This document shows, one piece after another, positions 46,401-59,137 of a DNA stretch of 64,000 bases. Position numbers and translations under genes: made by a program. The notes under the pieces are model-generated. The model had not been told where the DNA came from. It made no database searches and saw only the letters and a list, made by a program, of their open reading frames with translations. This stretch comes from Phytoseiulus persimilis (Eukaryota; Arthropoda; Arachnida; Mesostigmata; Phytoseiidae): assembly GCA_037576195.1 (NCBI GenBank), contig CM075101.1, forward strand, positions 53,692,001 to 53,756,000, read 5' to 3'. Position 1 is the stretch's first letter, and each line of letters begins with the position of its first letter.

Positions 46401-48400
46401 TTTCTCTCATGCAGTGAGAGAACTTGTCGAAATCGTCCCAAGCTTCCTTGATGGTCGGCTTGAAAGCTTTCCCACTTCCAAAGCGTTACTATTTCCGAGC
46501 CCCTACCGCATTGCTCCAGGTGTCTGAAAGTTTCACCCATGAGTGAATCAGATAGTGTGTGAGGTGAGCCGGATGTTACAGGGAGCGGGGGGGACAAGGC
46601 CTCCGCTCTACAGTGGGGGTCTCAACGTTCTCTGCGGATTAGATCCTGCGTGTGGGGGGCGACCGATGGCGAACGCCCACACTTCCGGGTGGAATCGGCA
46701 TCTCAGGTCGGGTTCGGGTGTAACCCAGGTGCTCCCGGGAAGGAACGCTGTAGTGGATCGCGCGAGCCGTTCCGGCTCCTTCCTCGGGTGAGTTCCATAA
46801 ATCCTTCTAAATCTCCCCGGTCAACTCCCTCAGAGCCCTCGCCTTGCCCCCTCTCATCCGGGTCCTATCTGCCTAACATACCTCGTCCTTCCCTACCTGG
46901 CCCTCCGTTCAGCCAGCTCGCTGCCCTACTGGCAGTCCTTTGTGGGCTGATGCACTGCTGGCAATTCTTTTCACGTTCCATGGATGGGTCGGCCGATTCA
47001 TCAGCATGTACTTCTGTTTCGGCTTTCTCTGCTGCATGTACGGATAAGAAAATTTGCTAGCATCTCGAAGCTCAGGTGAACCTCAATGAGGTTTTTTGCT
47101 ACGCTCGTATATCCAGTCCCTCACCCTCGAAAGATCCAGTTTCCTGAACTCCAAGTCCCCGTGTGGCCTCGACTGTCATGAGTCGCCCCCCTAAACAACC
47201 GTGAAGATGATGGATAGGTGGTCGCTGAGGCACTGAGGGTACTCTTAGTCGCCTCGGCATCTGTTAACTTCCTCTTCGTCCCGGAACCAGTCCTTGGCCC
47301 CCTGTTTCAATCTCTCTTCCGCAGTCGGATCGTTGGAAGCTCTGGCGAGAACGTCCTGCGCTTGTCCGGGATGCCGACTCCCTGCAACCGGCTTCCGGCT
47401 GTGGGAGAAAGAGCAACGCCTCCGATCCCTACGTGCCCAATGTGACATACGCGACCGGAGAGTCGCGAATTCTCTCCCTCAGTGAGGCTCCCCTGGATTT
47501 CATCGGCCCCACTTCAAGCCAAACTCGTTTCGGTCCCCGAAATTGATTCCATCTGGAAACTCCTTCATACATATCATATCGGGTGGCCTCGCTCGGATTT
47601 GAGCACACCAAAATCGCTCCCGAAATCGCTCCTATCACCAGAGCTCCCATCTGCGAAAAACTGACATTTGTCTGACGGACATCTTGCCTGAAATCAGACA
47701 AGGAGGCAGACAAGCGAATTTCGGACTTCCCCCGCATAAACCAAGCATGTGAGAGTCTCGAATGAGGACCTCTTTGATCGGTCAGGCTAGGTACCGTCAC
47801 AGGCTCCTTGCTCGTCTAAAAGTAGGTACGCATGAACTGTATCGATAGAGCCTCTTCATGTTCGATCGTGACAAACTACGTCTCATGTCCGAAAACAGGT
47901 CCTTGTGAAAGGAGAAGGAGGGCTCCACTCCTACATCAGAGAAGATGGCGCACCTGGACACTTCGGAGTCTCTCTCTGACATTATCTGCAAGATCGGAAC
48001 CGGGATTCTTGCGCACAATTTCTTTGAGCCCTATTGCGCAAGGACGTCTCAGAGTTCTCCCAACCGAGCTCAGGATGCCGATTTGGCAGTTCTGGAAATT
48101 GCGAAATAGAATCCAGCTGGACTGGCCAAGGATTTCAGCGACGCGCTGTCAGCGAGTTGCTTGAATCTTCGAGACGAACGATTCGATTCCCTCAAAACTT
48201 TCATGGGGATGGAGAGTCGTGCTCAGAAATGTGATCACAACAACAAAAAATTGCTCCAGCATTTCGAATCCAGAACCTTCCCGGATATCTCTCAGAGAAT
48301 GCTCATGTCTGAGACTTATTTCGTGCGTTCTAGCAATGTCTTTGGCATCAAGATTGGACAACTTGGGAGACGAAGCGGCTTGAGTTGATCGAGTGTCATT
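46400..48400 (-). CDS. Possible unidentified multi-exon gene
   Basis: Several minus-strand stretches look coding: 48361-48152 (helical, one hydrophobic run), 48112-47962 (LKEIVRKNPGSDLADNVRER, followed by a GTGCGC donor), 47700-47470 (a hydrophobic stretch, MGALVIGAISGAILVC), 47435-47245 (acidic end, ERLKQGAKDWFRDEEEVNRC, TAA) and 47060-46800. Candidate acceptors exist (CAATTTCCAG at 48113, CTCCCACAG at 47408), but I could not build one consistent frame, and plus-strand frames overlap two of the pieces. It may be one gene, two genes or partly chance. Confidence 0.25.
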
Positions 48401-50905
48401 AATTGAGCTCTGTGTGAGATAATGGTACTGCGCTGAGATTCACTGGTTACGCAGGGTTTCGCGCTACCAGGCTTCTGCGTCTTGAGCCCGAGGTTGCCAA
48501 GCCCCTGATCGAGAGAGTATGAGCCTGCCTCGGGAAACATTCATCTCCGGACCAGCATCAAATCGCGAGCTGAGCAACTCCTGGAACTTGAAGGATAAGC
48601 CAGAGAACACTCGCTTATCATTTGCACTGTGCGGCGTTCCTCACGAATGAAAATCGCTTCCGGCGATACCCTCCGCATATCGCTGAATCATGACTCGTGT
48701 GATGCTAAGGAACAATGTTTGACAACATGATAGAGCACTTCGCGGGTAGCGGCTCCGTTTTATCGGGAGCGGCTGTTCCTACTCCGGCCCCACTCAGCGG
48801 CCGTGTGGCACCAACTGCGTTCTATTGGAGGGTGCGCTCCGAACAGAGGTTACTCATCTATTATTCAACCCTCTAGAAAGTCGCATCAATAAATGATAAA
48901 TTCACTCTTCATCGTATCTTTCTCATTGTATTTTATTGGACATGATCTCCTGAATGAATTATTGTTCCGTCTATGGAGAGTTCTGCTTCCTTATTCATTC
49001 CGCTATGTTAAATACTCACTAAACTCAGCCTACGGCACCGTTTACAGGGAATAAGACTATGGGGAAGCTCATATCAAAATGATGATTTGCACTCGAACGT
49101 TCGAGGACCGAACGAAATTCCCACGGGATGATACGGGCCGCTCCAAACACACAACCCAGAAACTGGATGCCCTAGAACTTCACAGAGATAAAGAGTGCTC
49201 TTCAGCGGCCACGGTGAAATGGTCCGCAGCCGTCTAACAGCGAATACATCCAACTCTCACGTGAGCGCCACTCTTCTCGATCAGAAAGTCAAGCGATGGC
49301 ACTACTCAGTCGCCTGCTCTGGAAGAATTCAGAACCGGTTGTTGACGGTCCCGCACGAACTCGAATTGGCAGCACAAAGCTCACCAGGGTCATGTGCTCA
49401 GGATTTCTCTAATCGACACGACATTGGAAACATTTATTTCCAACTTGATCACACCTTGACTCCCAATCGCCCCATTCGTCTTGATGGATCGCCAGCCGTG
49501 TGGGGTGCCTCCGTGTCTCAGCAGCTTGCCGGCAATGGAGCGATCCATCGATAAAGTATTTTCAAGTTCGCTAATTTTCGGAAACACTGCATCTGTCTCT
49601 GAGAGCGGTTCCACTTGTACACTCAGGTGTTTTTGATCTCCCCCTGACTTCATCTTGATGTATCCAGTTCTTAAGGATTCCGGGAATCGCGGGAACACAA
49701 TGTTAGGAGTCTTCCGAATTCCACATCAATTCGATCAGGCTCCATCAATGGGCTCAGGGTTTATTCGACTGCAAACGCTTTGGCGGCCGCAAAACTCCGT
49801 TCATAACACATGACTCGCATTCCTGCCGAAGATGGTCAAAATCAGATTTCCCCGGTCTATGACTACGCGCCGCATCCTCACCGGAGTTGGCTCCGGGCGG
49901 AGCCAACTCGCCAAAAAAGATCACACTTCATAGAAATGAAAGTTACCTTGGATAAATCTAAGAAAAACATAACGAACAAAATACGAACTGAAACGTGTTG
50001 TCACGTCCCAAATACTTGAACGGAGACTGAACTCGTATCAGTGTGCTAGCCTGGACTCAAGCAGTGTGCGGTCTGCTGTGGAAACCTGTTCAGAACCTGC
50101 AGTTCCTTAGGGGCTTGATTTCATCGAGACCAAAAGTCCATGTATCTCACCCAATGAAGCGCTTCACCTGCAATGCATGCCCGATCCAGCAATCGAAATA
50201 TCGAATAGTGTTATTACATTGCGCCTGGAGAATGTTCTGGACTGATCGTCAGCGGATCGATGAACCGAAGAGGGAGGCGAAAGCATGTTACCAAAAACCA
50301 GCCGAACTTCTCTATCGTCGGAAAGAACTTCTGCTTCGTTCGTCTGCAGCTGTATCACTCGAACCTGAATCCCTGGTTCCAAAGGATCGATTGCTGGTTG
50401 TCATGGAAACGCCCGGATCGTGACGATTGCGGTTTCCTGAACTACCACAACCTCGTGTTTCTGATCCTGTTTCCGGACGAATAAATGAATTCCAGCAGGA
50501 CTCAGGTCGACCGTCTTTCGTACCATGAGCGCATTCCGGAGGGAGCGAGAAATCTATGAAGTGGATGATGCTCTCCAGCGCGCTACTCTATGATGATGGT
50601 GCTGATGATGATGAGGACGACGACGAGAAGGAAGAGCTCAACAGGTTGACCCCACTCGAGCTTGAGTGAAGTTCGCTCCGGTCACACAAACTACGTCAAA
50701 ATAGAGAATCCATCCTTCCTCCCTCACTCCCCTGACTGCTGGCAAAGTTTTGAACCCCAAAGACTTTGGCAAAGTTTCGGTCGTCGGCTGTTTTGTAGAT
50801 ATAGCGCCTGTGTATCGCCTGTTGATCAATGAATCCCCCATTCGATTTCCCGGAATCTATCCAAATAGTAGTTTCGTCCATCGGAAGATGACGGTCACTG
50901 TTGTA
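48401..50905. other. Gene-poor interval
   Basis: A minus-strand frame of 102 codons at 49390-49698 has protein-like composition but no recognised domain. The hairpin GTTGGCTCCGGGCGGAGCCAAC sits at 49888-49909. 50594-50637 is a GATGATGGTGCTGATGATGA-type low-complexity run. The rest shows nothing. Confidence 0.3.
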
Positions 50906-52216
50906 TCACAGAAGTTGAGCGGACTTGGCGAACTGTCTCTGCTTCTCACGCAGCCTTTCGGTGTACGGAAGCTCTGCGCGCGCCATGTCGTAACACATAC
51001 GATTCTGTTCAGCTCCCTGAACGTCGGGCTTGAGGACAATGCTCAGAACGTCTTTCGAGTAAGCCCTCGTCTCTTTGAAGTCTGACTCCCCCATATGCTC
51101 CACACAGTGTTGATAGATGAGTTGTGTCCAGAGTTGCAGATTTTTCACCTCTTCTTCCATCCTCTGTTTACCGAAAGCTTCGATCAGTGTTTCGATCTTC
51201 GTCTTGAAATGTTGATACAGCTTCATGTCAGCCTCGTTGTAGCGTCGGAGGCTTTCCCGCACCTCCGGTGAGATCTTTCCTTCCTGCTTTCGTTTGTTAT
51301 GTTTGAAGTACATGATGTCCTGGGTGTCCCAACAAAACAGGCTCTTGAGCAGGATCAGCGACTCGTTGAAGTACTCCGTGATAAGAACGAGATCGAACTC
51401 GCGTTCGATCTTCTCGAAGGCCTCTTGCATCGAACTATCGTTAAGTTTCTCTGCCGAGTCGTAGCCCAAGTCGAACATCATTTGGTTCGGTCCAAACCGC
51501 TCGCTATACCGATTCATTCGCAGGAAGTTCTGACGGTCGACGTCGCCCGCGAATTGAGCTAGGCTAGCCCCCGTGTAGTTGTAAAGACTGAAATACGCAT
51601 ACATCGAGTCGAATAGATCGGCAGGGTCTCTCAATATTGTTACAAATGCAGTGTCGGGGGGCAAAACTTCTTTGATCGCTGCGGAGTCGTACCGCGTATG
51701 ATGCGCCAGGATGTTGAAGCCGTATGAAGGCACCTGATCCAGGGGGAGCATGAATTTTGAGAAGGGTTTCGGATGGCCTAGATAATTGCCTTCCTTGGGC
51801 AGAGCGAAAGATAGATTCCGTCTGTCGCCGTATCGCATTATGATGTTCTGAATCGTTGAACTGGCGCATTTGTGGGTCTTCAAGAGGAAAATATTGTTCA
51901 CCGGTCGACAGCATTGTTCACAACTGCGTCCTGTCCTGTTGCTGACATTATCCATCCTGCAAAGAGGGGAGATCGAGTTAATTAGGCAGCGTCTCTGGCC
52001 AGATTGTAATTCATTACCGAAGCGAACCAATTCATTCTCTGATCCGATCCTGTCATCAATGACAGCGGTTCGGGGGTATAGCGCTTCCTTGACCACCTAC
52101 ATTCGAGGATACCATATTGGCTTGGCTAGGTAGTTGGCGTACGGTTGCAGATGCAGGACGGAGAACAGGACGAAACACGCCAAGACCACGAGGGTTACGT
52201 TCCATCGGCGGATGGA
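50906..52216 (-). CDS. Galactose-3-O-sulfotransferase family enzyme
   Basis: This Golgi type II membrane enzyme family (galactosylceramide sulfotransferase GAL3ST1 and relatives) transfers sulfate from PAPS to the 3-OH of galactose on glycolipids or glycans. Exon 52216-52101 encodes a short basic segment and a signal anchor (VTLVVLACFVLFSVL); exon 51956-50906 (phase 2 junction, stop at 50906-50908) encodes the catalytic domain of about 350 residues without interruption. The 5'-phosphosulfate loop is FLLKTHKCASST and the 3'-phosphate site is VTILRDPADLFDS. Other family marks are FDLGYDS, the EREFDLVLITEYFNESLILL block and LFCWDTQDIMYFK. The initiator exon lies above 52216 and was not identified; ATG-bearing sequence at 52351-52548 is a candidate. 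Which GAL3ST subtype this is cannot be told by eye. Confidence 0.9.
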
Positions 52217-52729
52217 CTAGAAAGAGAAGAGAACATTAGTCTGACTGGTCTAGGATCTAGCTGGATCAGGGAAGACCAACTTCATAAGAGCTTTGCAAAT
52301 CAAATTTCTGCGCCCATCCCTCCCGGGAGTGGCCCTGTTCGACAACGGCCTCAAACGACCGAGCACAAGCAGCGGTAGCACACGGAAGCATTGAGTCTAT
52401 GTTTCTCCCTCGACATATCGTGAAATAATAAGTGTTCGTTGACCATCATTGCTCGAGAGCAGGATCCCGAGGTGATGGGGAAGATGGCGTTCGAGCTTCC
52501 AGAGCGCTGGCGAAAAAGAGGCATATGTTCGAAACTCCACGAGTTCAAGCTGATATCGCTATATATACGCAGGAGAGCTGGGATTCATTGTGAAGAAGAC
52601 TCCGGTTGGAGCTCTCTCAAGGCCATTCCCCCAGAGTCTAGAAGATACCTCCGATGTCATAACGGAGGAATCTAGTCTGGTGACGAGGCATTTTCGGAGC
52701 CATTGAAAGCCACGCGCAGATGGTGTTGT

Positions 52730-52865
52730 CGGCCAGGTCCTTGAAGTGAATGTTCGAGCTGCAAACTCAGAGGAAACAATTCGAATGGTCTTTGAGACAT
52801 GCATACAGGCTTCCGGTATTTCGGAGAATTTTTGGGAAGCTTTCATGCTCGCTTTCTCCCCAGGC
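52730..52865 (+). CDS. Possible exon of an unidentified gene
   Basis: After the acceptor-like GTCGGCCAG at 52738, the plus strand reads VNVRAANSEETIRMVFETCI and then a Phe/Trp-rich segment to about 52860. The pattern resembles a ubiquitin-fold domain but is too short to assign. A neighbouring plus-strand open stretch at 52439-52600 may belong to it. It runs head to head with the sulfotransferase gene. Confidence 0.25.
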
Positions 52866-55814
52866 TGCGGTCGTAACAAGGCCTTGAGACATCAGATCAA
52901 AACGAACTGCTCCCACTCAGATACGATCCGTCAGAACAACGATCGAGTCGAAGTTGTCCGGTCTTCCTCGGATGGATGCGCACCTGGATGATGGTTGTGC
53001 TCGATCTGTTGTGAATCTGTTCTCGGAAATTGGCTCTCGTGAGATTCCAAGCAGAACGCTCCCCAGTTGTCCTAGAATCTCTCACCATGTCCGAGCCAAG
53101 AAACATTCTCAGGGCCTCTTGCGCTGTCAGGTACAGTGAGCTCGATTGTGATCTCCGTGGAAGACTCTAAAACATGAGGCACTCTCATGAAACGACTGAG
53201 TGGGCTTCAATCGAGATACTGGCTCACAGAGTGCCAGGGAGTTTCCACTCTTCGTTTAACAGGTGAACGATACTCAAATATGTGATGAGAACTTTGGAAT
53301 AACCTTTTCATCATAAGAGCCTCCCACTTCAAGCGGGTCAGCTGTCCATCATCACCTGACATGGATTGACGAGCGGAGCTTTTTTGTGCCCAGACTTCAA
53401 GTCGAGATTATGGAGTTTTTGCGTGCTCCCGAGGAGCATATCTGAGCTGACAAGGTTGCAAACATGGGAAGAATCCTGAGTCTCTGAGCCGAGTTTGCTC
53501 GGAATACCCTCCCTAATCTGGGTGGCTCATTGCACGACCTGCGCGGTAACCATTCGACTCGCAGGGTACAAAGAATGATACGCCGTGTAGCGTGTACCGA
53601 ACCAGATCTTCGGAGCCGACTCACGCAAACTCCCGGTTCTCGCATTCGCGCTTATTATGATGGACATATCTTTTTCGCGTGAGAACGTTATGCGTTCACC
53701 GTCACGGCAATAGCTCGGATTCACGTACCAGTCAAGAATGGCGGAATGTAACGATCGCTGCGGCATCACTGACCGGCGGAATTCTCAGTAGAAGATCAGC
53801 CGATGTTCTGAGTTGAAATGTGTGTAAAATACGGATGCTCAGAGGAGTGACCAGGGCCGACGGGTAGGTTGGGGACAGCGCGCTCCTTTCCCTTGACGCC
53901 TTCCGAATGTCTCTCTCCTCGCGGGAGCCGTCGCACTTTAACCGGTTTCTGAATCCCAGTTTTCTGAAGATATCTCAACTTCACAATCACTGCCTCCCAA
54001 GTGTAGCGCGAGTCGACTGCTTCCCGGGTCCGGAGGAATCAGCTCATCAAAATGGATTGATCGTTCGGGGCCCGGAGGAGAGAGCACGAGCGCGAGTAGA
54101 GCACATGCGTTCGAATGGTGTCGTGCGGAATTAAAGCGTTCGAAACTAAGAAGTGGCCCCACTCGAGGATCCGAGGCGTCCAACGTGCGAGGTGCGCGAG
54201 AAATGTTCGGATCGTTGACAAAAAATTCTGTCTGCGTTAATTTCCGTAAGGTCCGTCCTCAGCGGGGACTCGTCGGATACGAATTGCAATACCGGCTGAA
54301 TTTCAGTCGCCTCGCCAGTGACTCCCCGGGTAGCGTCTTCCGGATTGGAGAGCCGCGGCTTTAGTTTTCGACGGGGTCGGCGAGAAAATTTGGCATCGAG
54401 CCTGCGACTAACTGGGGAAGAAACGATCCCAAAACGTTCCGCGGTGCAAAGAAGAAATCCTCGTGATGAGCGGTCCCACGCGGGATCAGAGCTCGAATCA
54501 GGCGCATGGCTCAGGAAAATCAGCCAAATATTCCGATACTGCCGACCACGAGGAGATCTCAGACTTTTCATGAGTACGGCGCGAGCTGTGGAGCCCGGGG
54601 AGAGAAAAGCGTCGCCGGAATACGTTCTACGCGAAAGAGATCATGAGAACATCGAGATCGATCAGCTGATTTGAGTGATCTATTGGTGAAATGCTACATA
54701 TACGACATCATTTTCGAAGATATCCGCTCTGCCGCTCTGGTTCCACGGTACGACACAAAGCCCATGGGCCCGTTGTCAGAAGGATCGCCAGCAGCTAGTC
54801 ACTGTTTAAAGGAGATCAGGAATGGTCGAAGGATGCACCCCCGTCCGGAGCTCCTATCATCCTACGCTGTCGTCCGATTCTCAGCAGCGTGGAACCTGCC
54901 AATCGACCACCGCGAGCGTCGGATGCAGCAAACTGAACCCGACGAATGGTCACGACAGATGGGGGTCTATCGACAATCGATGACACTTGGACGACGAATG
55001 ACCCCGGGAATCGAGAGAATTCGTTGAGTGAAGCCTTCATGAATCCGAATACGAGGTTATGATCTCGGTACTATGACACGTCATACACGGCTTAGCCCGA
55101 ACGTAGACCTTTTCTTCGAAGTTAATTCTTGAGAAAGCATGCGTAGGAACCGAGCTCACCAACACTCGGGGGGCAAAAAAAACTCCGCGACAACTCCGAG
55201 GAGAAGTCGGGGCCAATACAGGAAGAAGCTCCGCGAAACCGATTCATGCCCTTGACTTAAAATTCTCGCAGGGTCAGTGGGAGGATTCCACTATTGAAGA
55301 ACTCTTCAGTTGGACGCCATGAGGTAGATGCTCTCAGACATAGGGTCTATGGAAGACGAAATGTCCATCCACCACCGAAACTCTGAGAGGTGTCTCTTGA
55401 ACTTATGCTCGCGCTTCTGAGGCCGGGAAATGATTCAACGCCTCCAATAACCACAATCAAGAACCGGAATGCAGTTGACTGTTCCCAACCCGGGATACAA
55501 CCTTTCTGGGCGAACCTGCGGAGAGAGAATGTGTGAGATGCTCGAGCCTGATCAAACTTGCCCAAATCTACTCAGTGAGGTTCGAACTCAGAGTCTCGCG
55601 GGTACTTTCGTCGAGAGGATCCATCTCTTTCACTGATGAGTCGCAGACAGTACATACCGCGGATCCCGCGAAATGCGTCGAGAGGTTGGTCGCCTACGCG
55701 ACGGCTCTTGAATTATAGATCGTACACGAGGTAATCCTACGATCTGGACGATCCGCAAAGTTTGCGGTAGTGGTGATAGCGGCTCATTAACAACTCGCAC
55801 GGGAGTTTGAAATG
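52866..55814. other. Gene-poor interval
   Basis: Frames of about 118-141 codons overlap on opposite strands at 54146-54674, which suggests GC-rich chance openness. A plus-strand frame of 118 codons at 54671-55027 has no signature. No splice network was found. Confidence 0.3.
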
Positions 55815-56320
55815 TCATGGAGTTCTTTCGACCATCTTGGCGCTCGCGGGCAGTACGATCCGACTGCGAGAGTTTCGATCAGCGAGCTGAACGAGGGTTC
55901 CGGCCTCATCCTCCTCATTCAGCTTCTGGCGGAAAGACTGAGGCTTGAATCGAACCTGCGGTTCCCTTTTCTTTCCGCGATTCCCGGAAGGTACCAGGCG
56001 GCCTTCATAGAGAATCACTGCTTTTGAGTTTGCCTCATCCTCTCTCAAGCCGTACTCCCCCTTGTCGCCTGCGCCAGCGGCTCGTCATCGACTGCTCCAT
56101 ATTCAAAACGGTTGATCACCTCAAATCGACTCTGCTGCGAACGTTCTGGGGCTGGCTCGCTGGAAGCTCATCTGGTTCTTCAATTGGCAGCGGCGACAGG
56201 TGCGACCAACGCGAACCGTTCTGCCCCGATTCTCAAGCTATCACATATCTTCATCATAGCGACACGAATCACTTGAGTTCGGACGCGCGCAGTACACGAA
56301 CTCATCTCTCGACTCTCAGC
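55815..56320 (-). CDS. Unidentified gene, C-terminal exons
   Basis: The minus strand from about 56072 (acceptor CGCTGGCGCAG) to TGA at 55815 reads as a charged soluble protein (ILYEGRLVPSGNRGKK, VRFKPQSFRQKLNEEDEA) ending SAKMVERTP. Upstream, about 56235-56125 reads LPIEEPDELPASQPQNVRSR and ends at a TTGAG/GTGATC donor, but the phase does not fit this acceptor by one base, so either the join or the assembly is wrong. Family not recognised. Confidence 0.4.
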
Positions 56321-56344
56321 CTTGCCCGGTTCCTGTACAGCTGA

Positions 56345-58460
56345 GCGTCTCCCGCATTCAGCCTTCAGGTGGACTCCAGCTGCACCAAGACTCGAGGCTC
56401 GTGTTGTTTGAGGGCGAACATTTGGGACCGCGGGGCCAACCGCAGACCTGACACAAGGGAAAGTGGACCAGCATTGTGTGTCGCCTATGCTAGGCCTGAA
56501 CCCGCCATTGCCAGGGCCTCAGAAAGTTTCAGTTTTGGCTCAGCTTTTGGTCGTGAAACCATGTTCGACCCTTTCGTTGTGGCGGAGTAAATGCGTGGAG
56601 TTGCTATGCAGCGTTGTCTCGAACTGTCATCAACCGATAGCGAGCATGATCCAACGGGGATTAACCAAATCTCCTCGTTCAGAACTGATTAGCCGATTTC
56701 CGGCCGATTCTGGCGCAGTTCTCCGGAGGCTCCTTGGTTTGACATATGCGACACTGACGCTGAGTCTCCGTCGGAGCTATTTTTCCAAGGGAGCTGGCCA
56801 CGCAACCCGGTCTGAGGGGAGGCTGGAATTTTTCACTCAAGGGGGGTTCCTTTGAGCGTGGGCGAGCTCGTCTCACGAGAAGATATCGCCGACCGGGTGT
56901 CCGAATGAATATCATGATCGGACTTGCATGGAATCAGTTGGTGCTCGAGGATAGCGGGGAAGCGTGCCTTTTTCTTCAGAAAACTTACTCAAAGCCCACT
57001 GGAGGAAATGAATTTTCGCGATGCTGTCAGTGAGATGAACGATTCCGCTCAACTCGTGATCAGTCGTCTGAAGGTAGACAGGCTCCAGGGGAAAAGCCAC
57101 ATCTCGGAAAAGCGGATGTTGCAATTGCACAGTGGCGTAGCCCTCGGTGATGCCCGGGGCGGACCCTCAATCTGAAGTCCCTCATGGCGAAAATTCTCTC
57201 AATCTGATGCCCCTCATGGCGAAGTCACCAATATCAAGTCCGCTGGAGGAAGATCCCCCCACGCGAAGTAAGATTTGAGGAATGCCATCGCCGGATTCCA
57301 GAAGGACGTCGCGATGCCCGGGCTGGGCGATACGCTGCCCCGGGCCCGAGACCTTGATGTCCGGGGCGGAGCCCCCCCCACCCCTCGCTAGGCTGGTGTG
57401 GTTGCATATGAAAGAGTGGGCATCCGGGGGGCCTCGATCAGATCTGGCCTCTAGAATGGATGCTTGAACTTCATTGATCTTTCGGATCGAGAATCTCTTG
57501 TACATCCATGGACATGTAGAAGCACGCGCTCCCCTGTCCCACATGTTTCCAAGGAATCCGGACTCCAGAGTGGGTCCTTTTCCCCCGTCATGGCGCCAGA
57601 TATGAGAAGACGATGAGGATCGCTTTTGCCAAGCTCACTATGATGAACAGTTTCGGTCTTGACACCTTTTCCGTTATAACTAACCGTTGCTCGAGAAACT
57701 CCCTCTGGAGGGGTGATTCCGAGATCAATCTGAACATTACTTTCCAACTTTGACGATTCAGCCTTGCTCCAGAAACTCCAAGTACATTTGAGCTATGAAT
57801 TCCGAGTGCGAAAATTAGACCAGAACGTTTCCAGGAGGTTCCCAAGTTTGAGCCATAACGGTGGGACATAAACGAAAAAGTATCATGACCAAAGTTGAGC
57901 AGCACCGTGAGCTGGACGGAAGTTGTCTCCATCATTTCCTCCTATCCAACATCGTAAGGGATGAGAAGTGAAAACTACCAAGCGATCATTCGAAGCTCGA
58001 GGCGACGGACAAATTTGCTCCGGGATTTCATCGTGTATCTCTGGTGCTTCAAGGAACATGAATTCCCATTATCCGTTCCATCAGACAGACTAGCTGCCGA
58101 GCCGCAACATTTCATGTGCGGCTGTTTCAAACGAGCCGATAGTTTCCCATCAAGTTGATGATCGGCCATCAAGCGGACTACAAGTTCAAACTCACAGTCG
58201 AGGAAGCTGGAACTCCTATTCCAAGAAAGGCATCACAAGGTTCTCATCAAATCACTCACTCTCAGTACCAGATGGCTCATCCTTGAGAAACGGTATCCGA
58301 TTCCGATGCTGACGGCTGCTCATTCATGTTGCGCATGAAGCCTCGCAGATACCTTCGTGACGCTCGCTCGCCGTATCGGTGAACCATTGCTGATTGTATA
58401 GATGTCGCCAACTCATATTCCTGAAAATGATTTCCGTTTTTGATTCACTGTGCTGAGAAG
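56345..58460. other. Gene-poor interval with repeat fragments
   Basis: 57179-57245 holds a short duplication of CCTCATGGCGAA, and 57150-57375 has two related GGCGGA/GGGGCGGA segments. One 45-base repeat unit lies at 57705-57750 (minus). Open frames on both strands at 56463-56915 have no support. Confidence 0.3.
57703..57751 (-). repeat. Single unit of the 45-base repeat family
   Basis: CTGGAGGGGTGATTCCGAGA followed by TCAATCTGAACATTACTTTCC is nearly identical to the units at 32.8 kb, but stands alone. Confidence 0.8.
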
Positions 58461-58578
58461 TTTCCTTAGGTCAGATGAGACATGAGTCCCCAAAAAATTA
58501 CTACTCTTCTCGATGAGATCAATGCTTCTGGCGATGTCGGCGAACAGACTTTGTCAGCGAATGGTTCCGAATAATTCA

Positions 58579-59080
58579 GATGTCTGAGAATGATGTTGAT
58601 GCTGGAACTCCGAGGCCGAACTTCCCGGTACAGCGAGCATCTGGACGCTAATTCGTCGAACCTGATGCGAGCTAGACGTGCACTGATGGGGAACAGATCC
58701 CGTTCTTCCAATTGGACATTTCTGAACCGCACGGATTGGGCGAATCAAACACCCCCCTGTTTCCCCTGTCCGCGGGACCGGAACCACCACGAAGCGGTTC
58801 TGGAAGCTTCGGGAAGACGCGAGCGGGAACAACTCGACAAAAGCTGCCTTGGCTTCGGGTGTTGAGTTCAGTATTCACGGGTTCGGACACGCCAGTGCGA
58901 ACGGATCAGTGGGTTATTCGAGGGCCACGGAGTCTCGGAATCAGAGCGTTACAGCATTCGAAACATTCCGCTCCCGCTCCATGGTCATTCGCGGCCACTG
59001 AAGAGACGGGGAGCTCGGCTACTGTGAGCGATTCCGCCCGACTTCAGCGGAAGCCAACAGCGGCTGTGGTACTGTGATTC
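58579..59080 (+). other. Coding-like Ser/Pro-rich stretch, unassigned
   Basis: Plus-strand frames are open at 58579-58650 (MSENDVDAGTPRPNFPVQRA) and 58690-59077 (Pro/Ser/Gly-rich). Composition suggests a disordered protein region, but no join or family is visible. A run of 19 G residues follows at 59119-59137. Confidence 0.25.
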
Positions 59081-59118
59081 ACGCTGGGTCCGCCACCTTT
59101 TTGGGTAACGATCATGAC

Positions 59119-59137
59119 GGGGGGGGGGGGGGGGGGG
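59119..59137 (+). repeat. G homopolymer (19 bases)
   Basis: An uninterrupted run of G on the plus strand. Such runs are mutable and hard to sequence, and can form G-quadruplex structures. Confidence 0.7.

Noticed and set aside
54146-54674. Overlapping 141-codon (-) and 118-codon (+) frames
   Set aside because: Opposite-strand openness without splice sites or conserved motifs.
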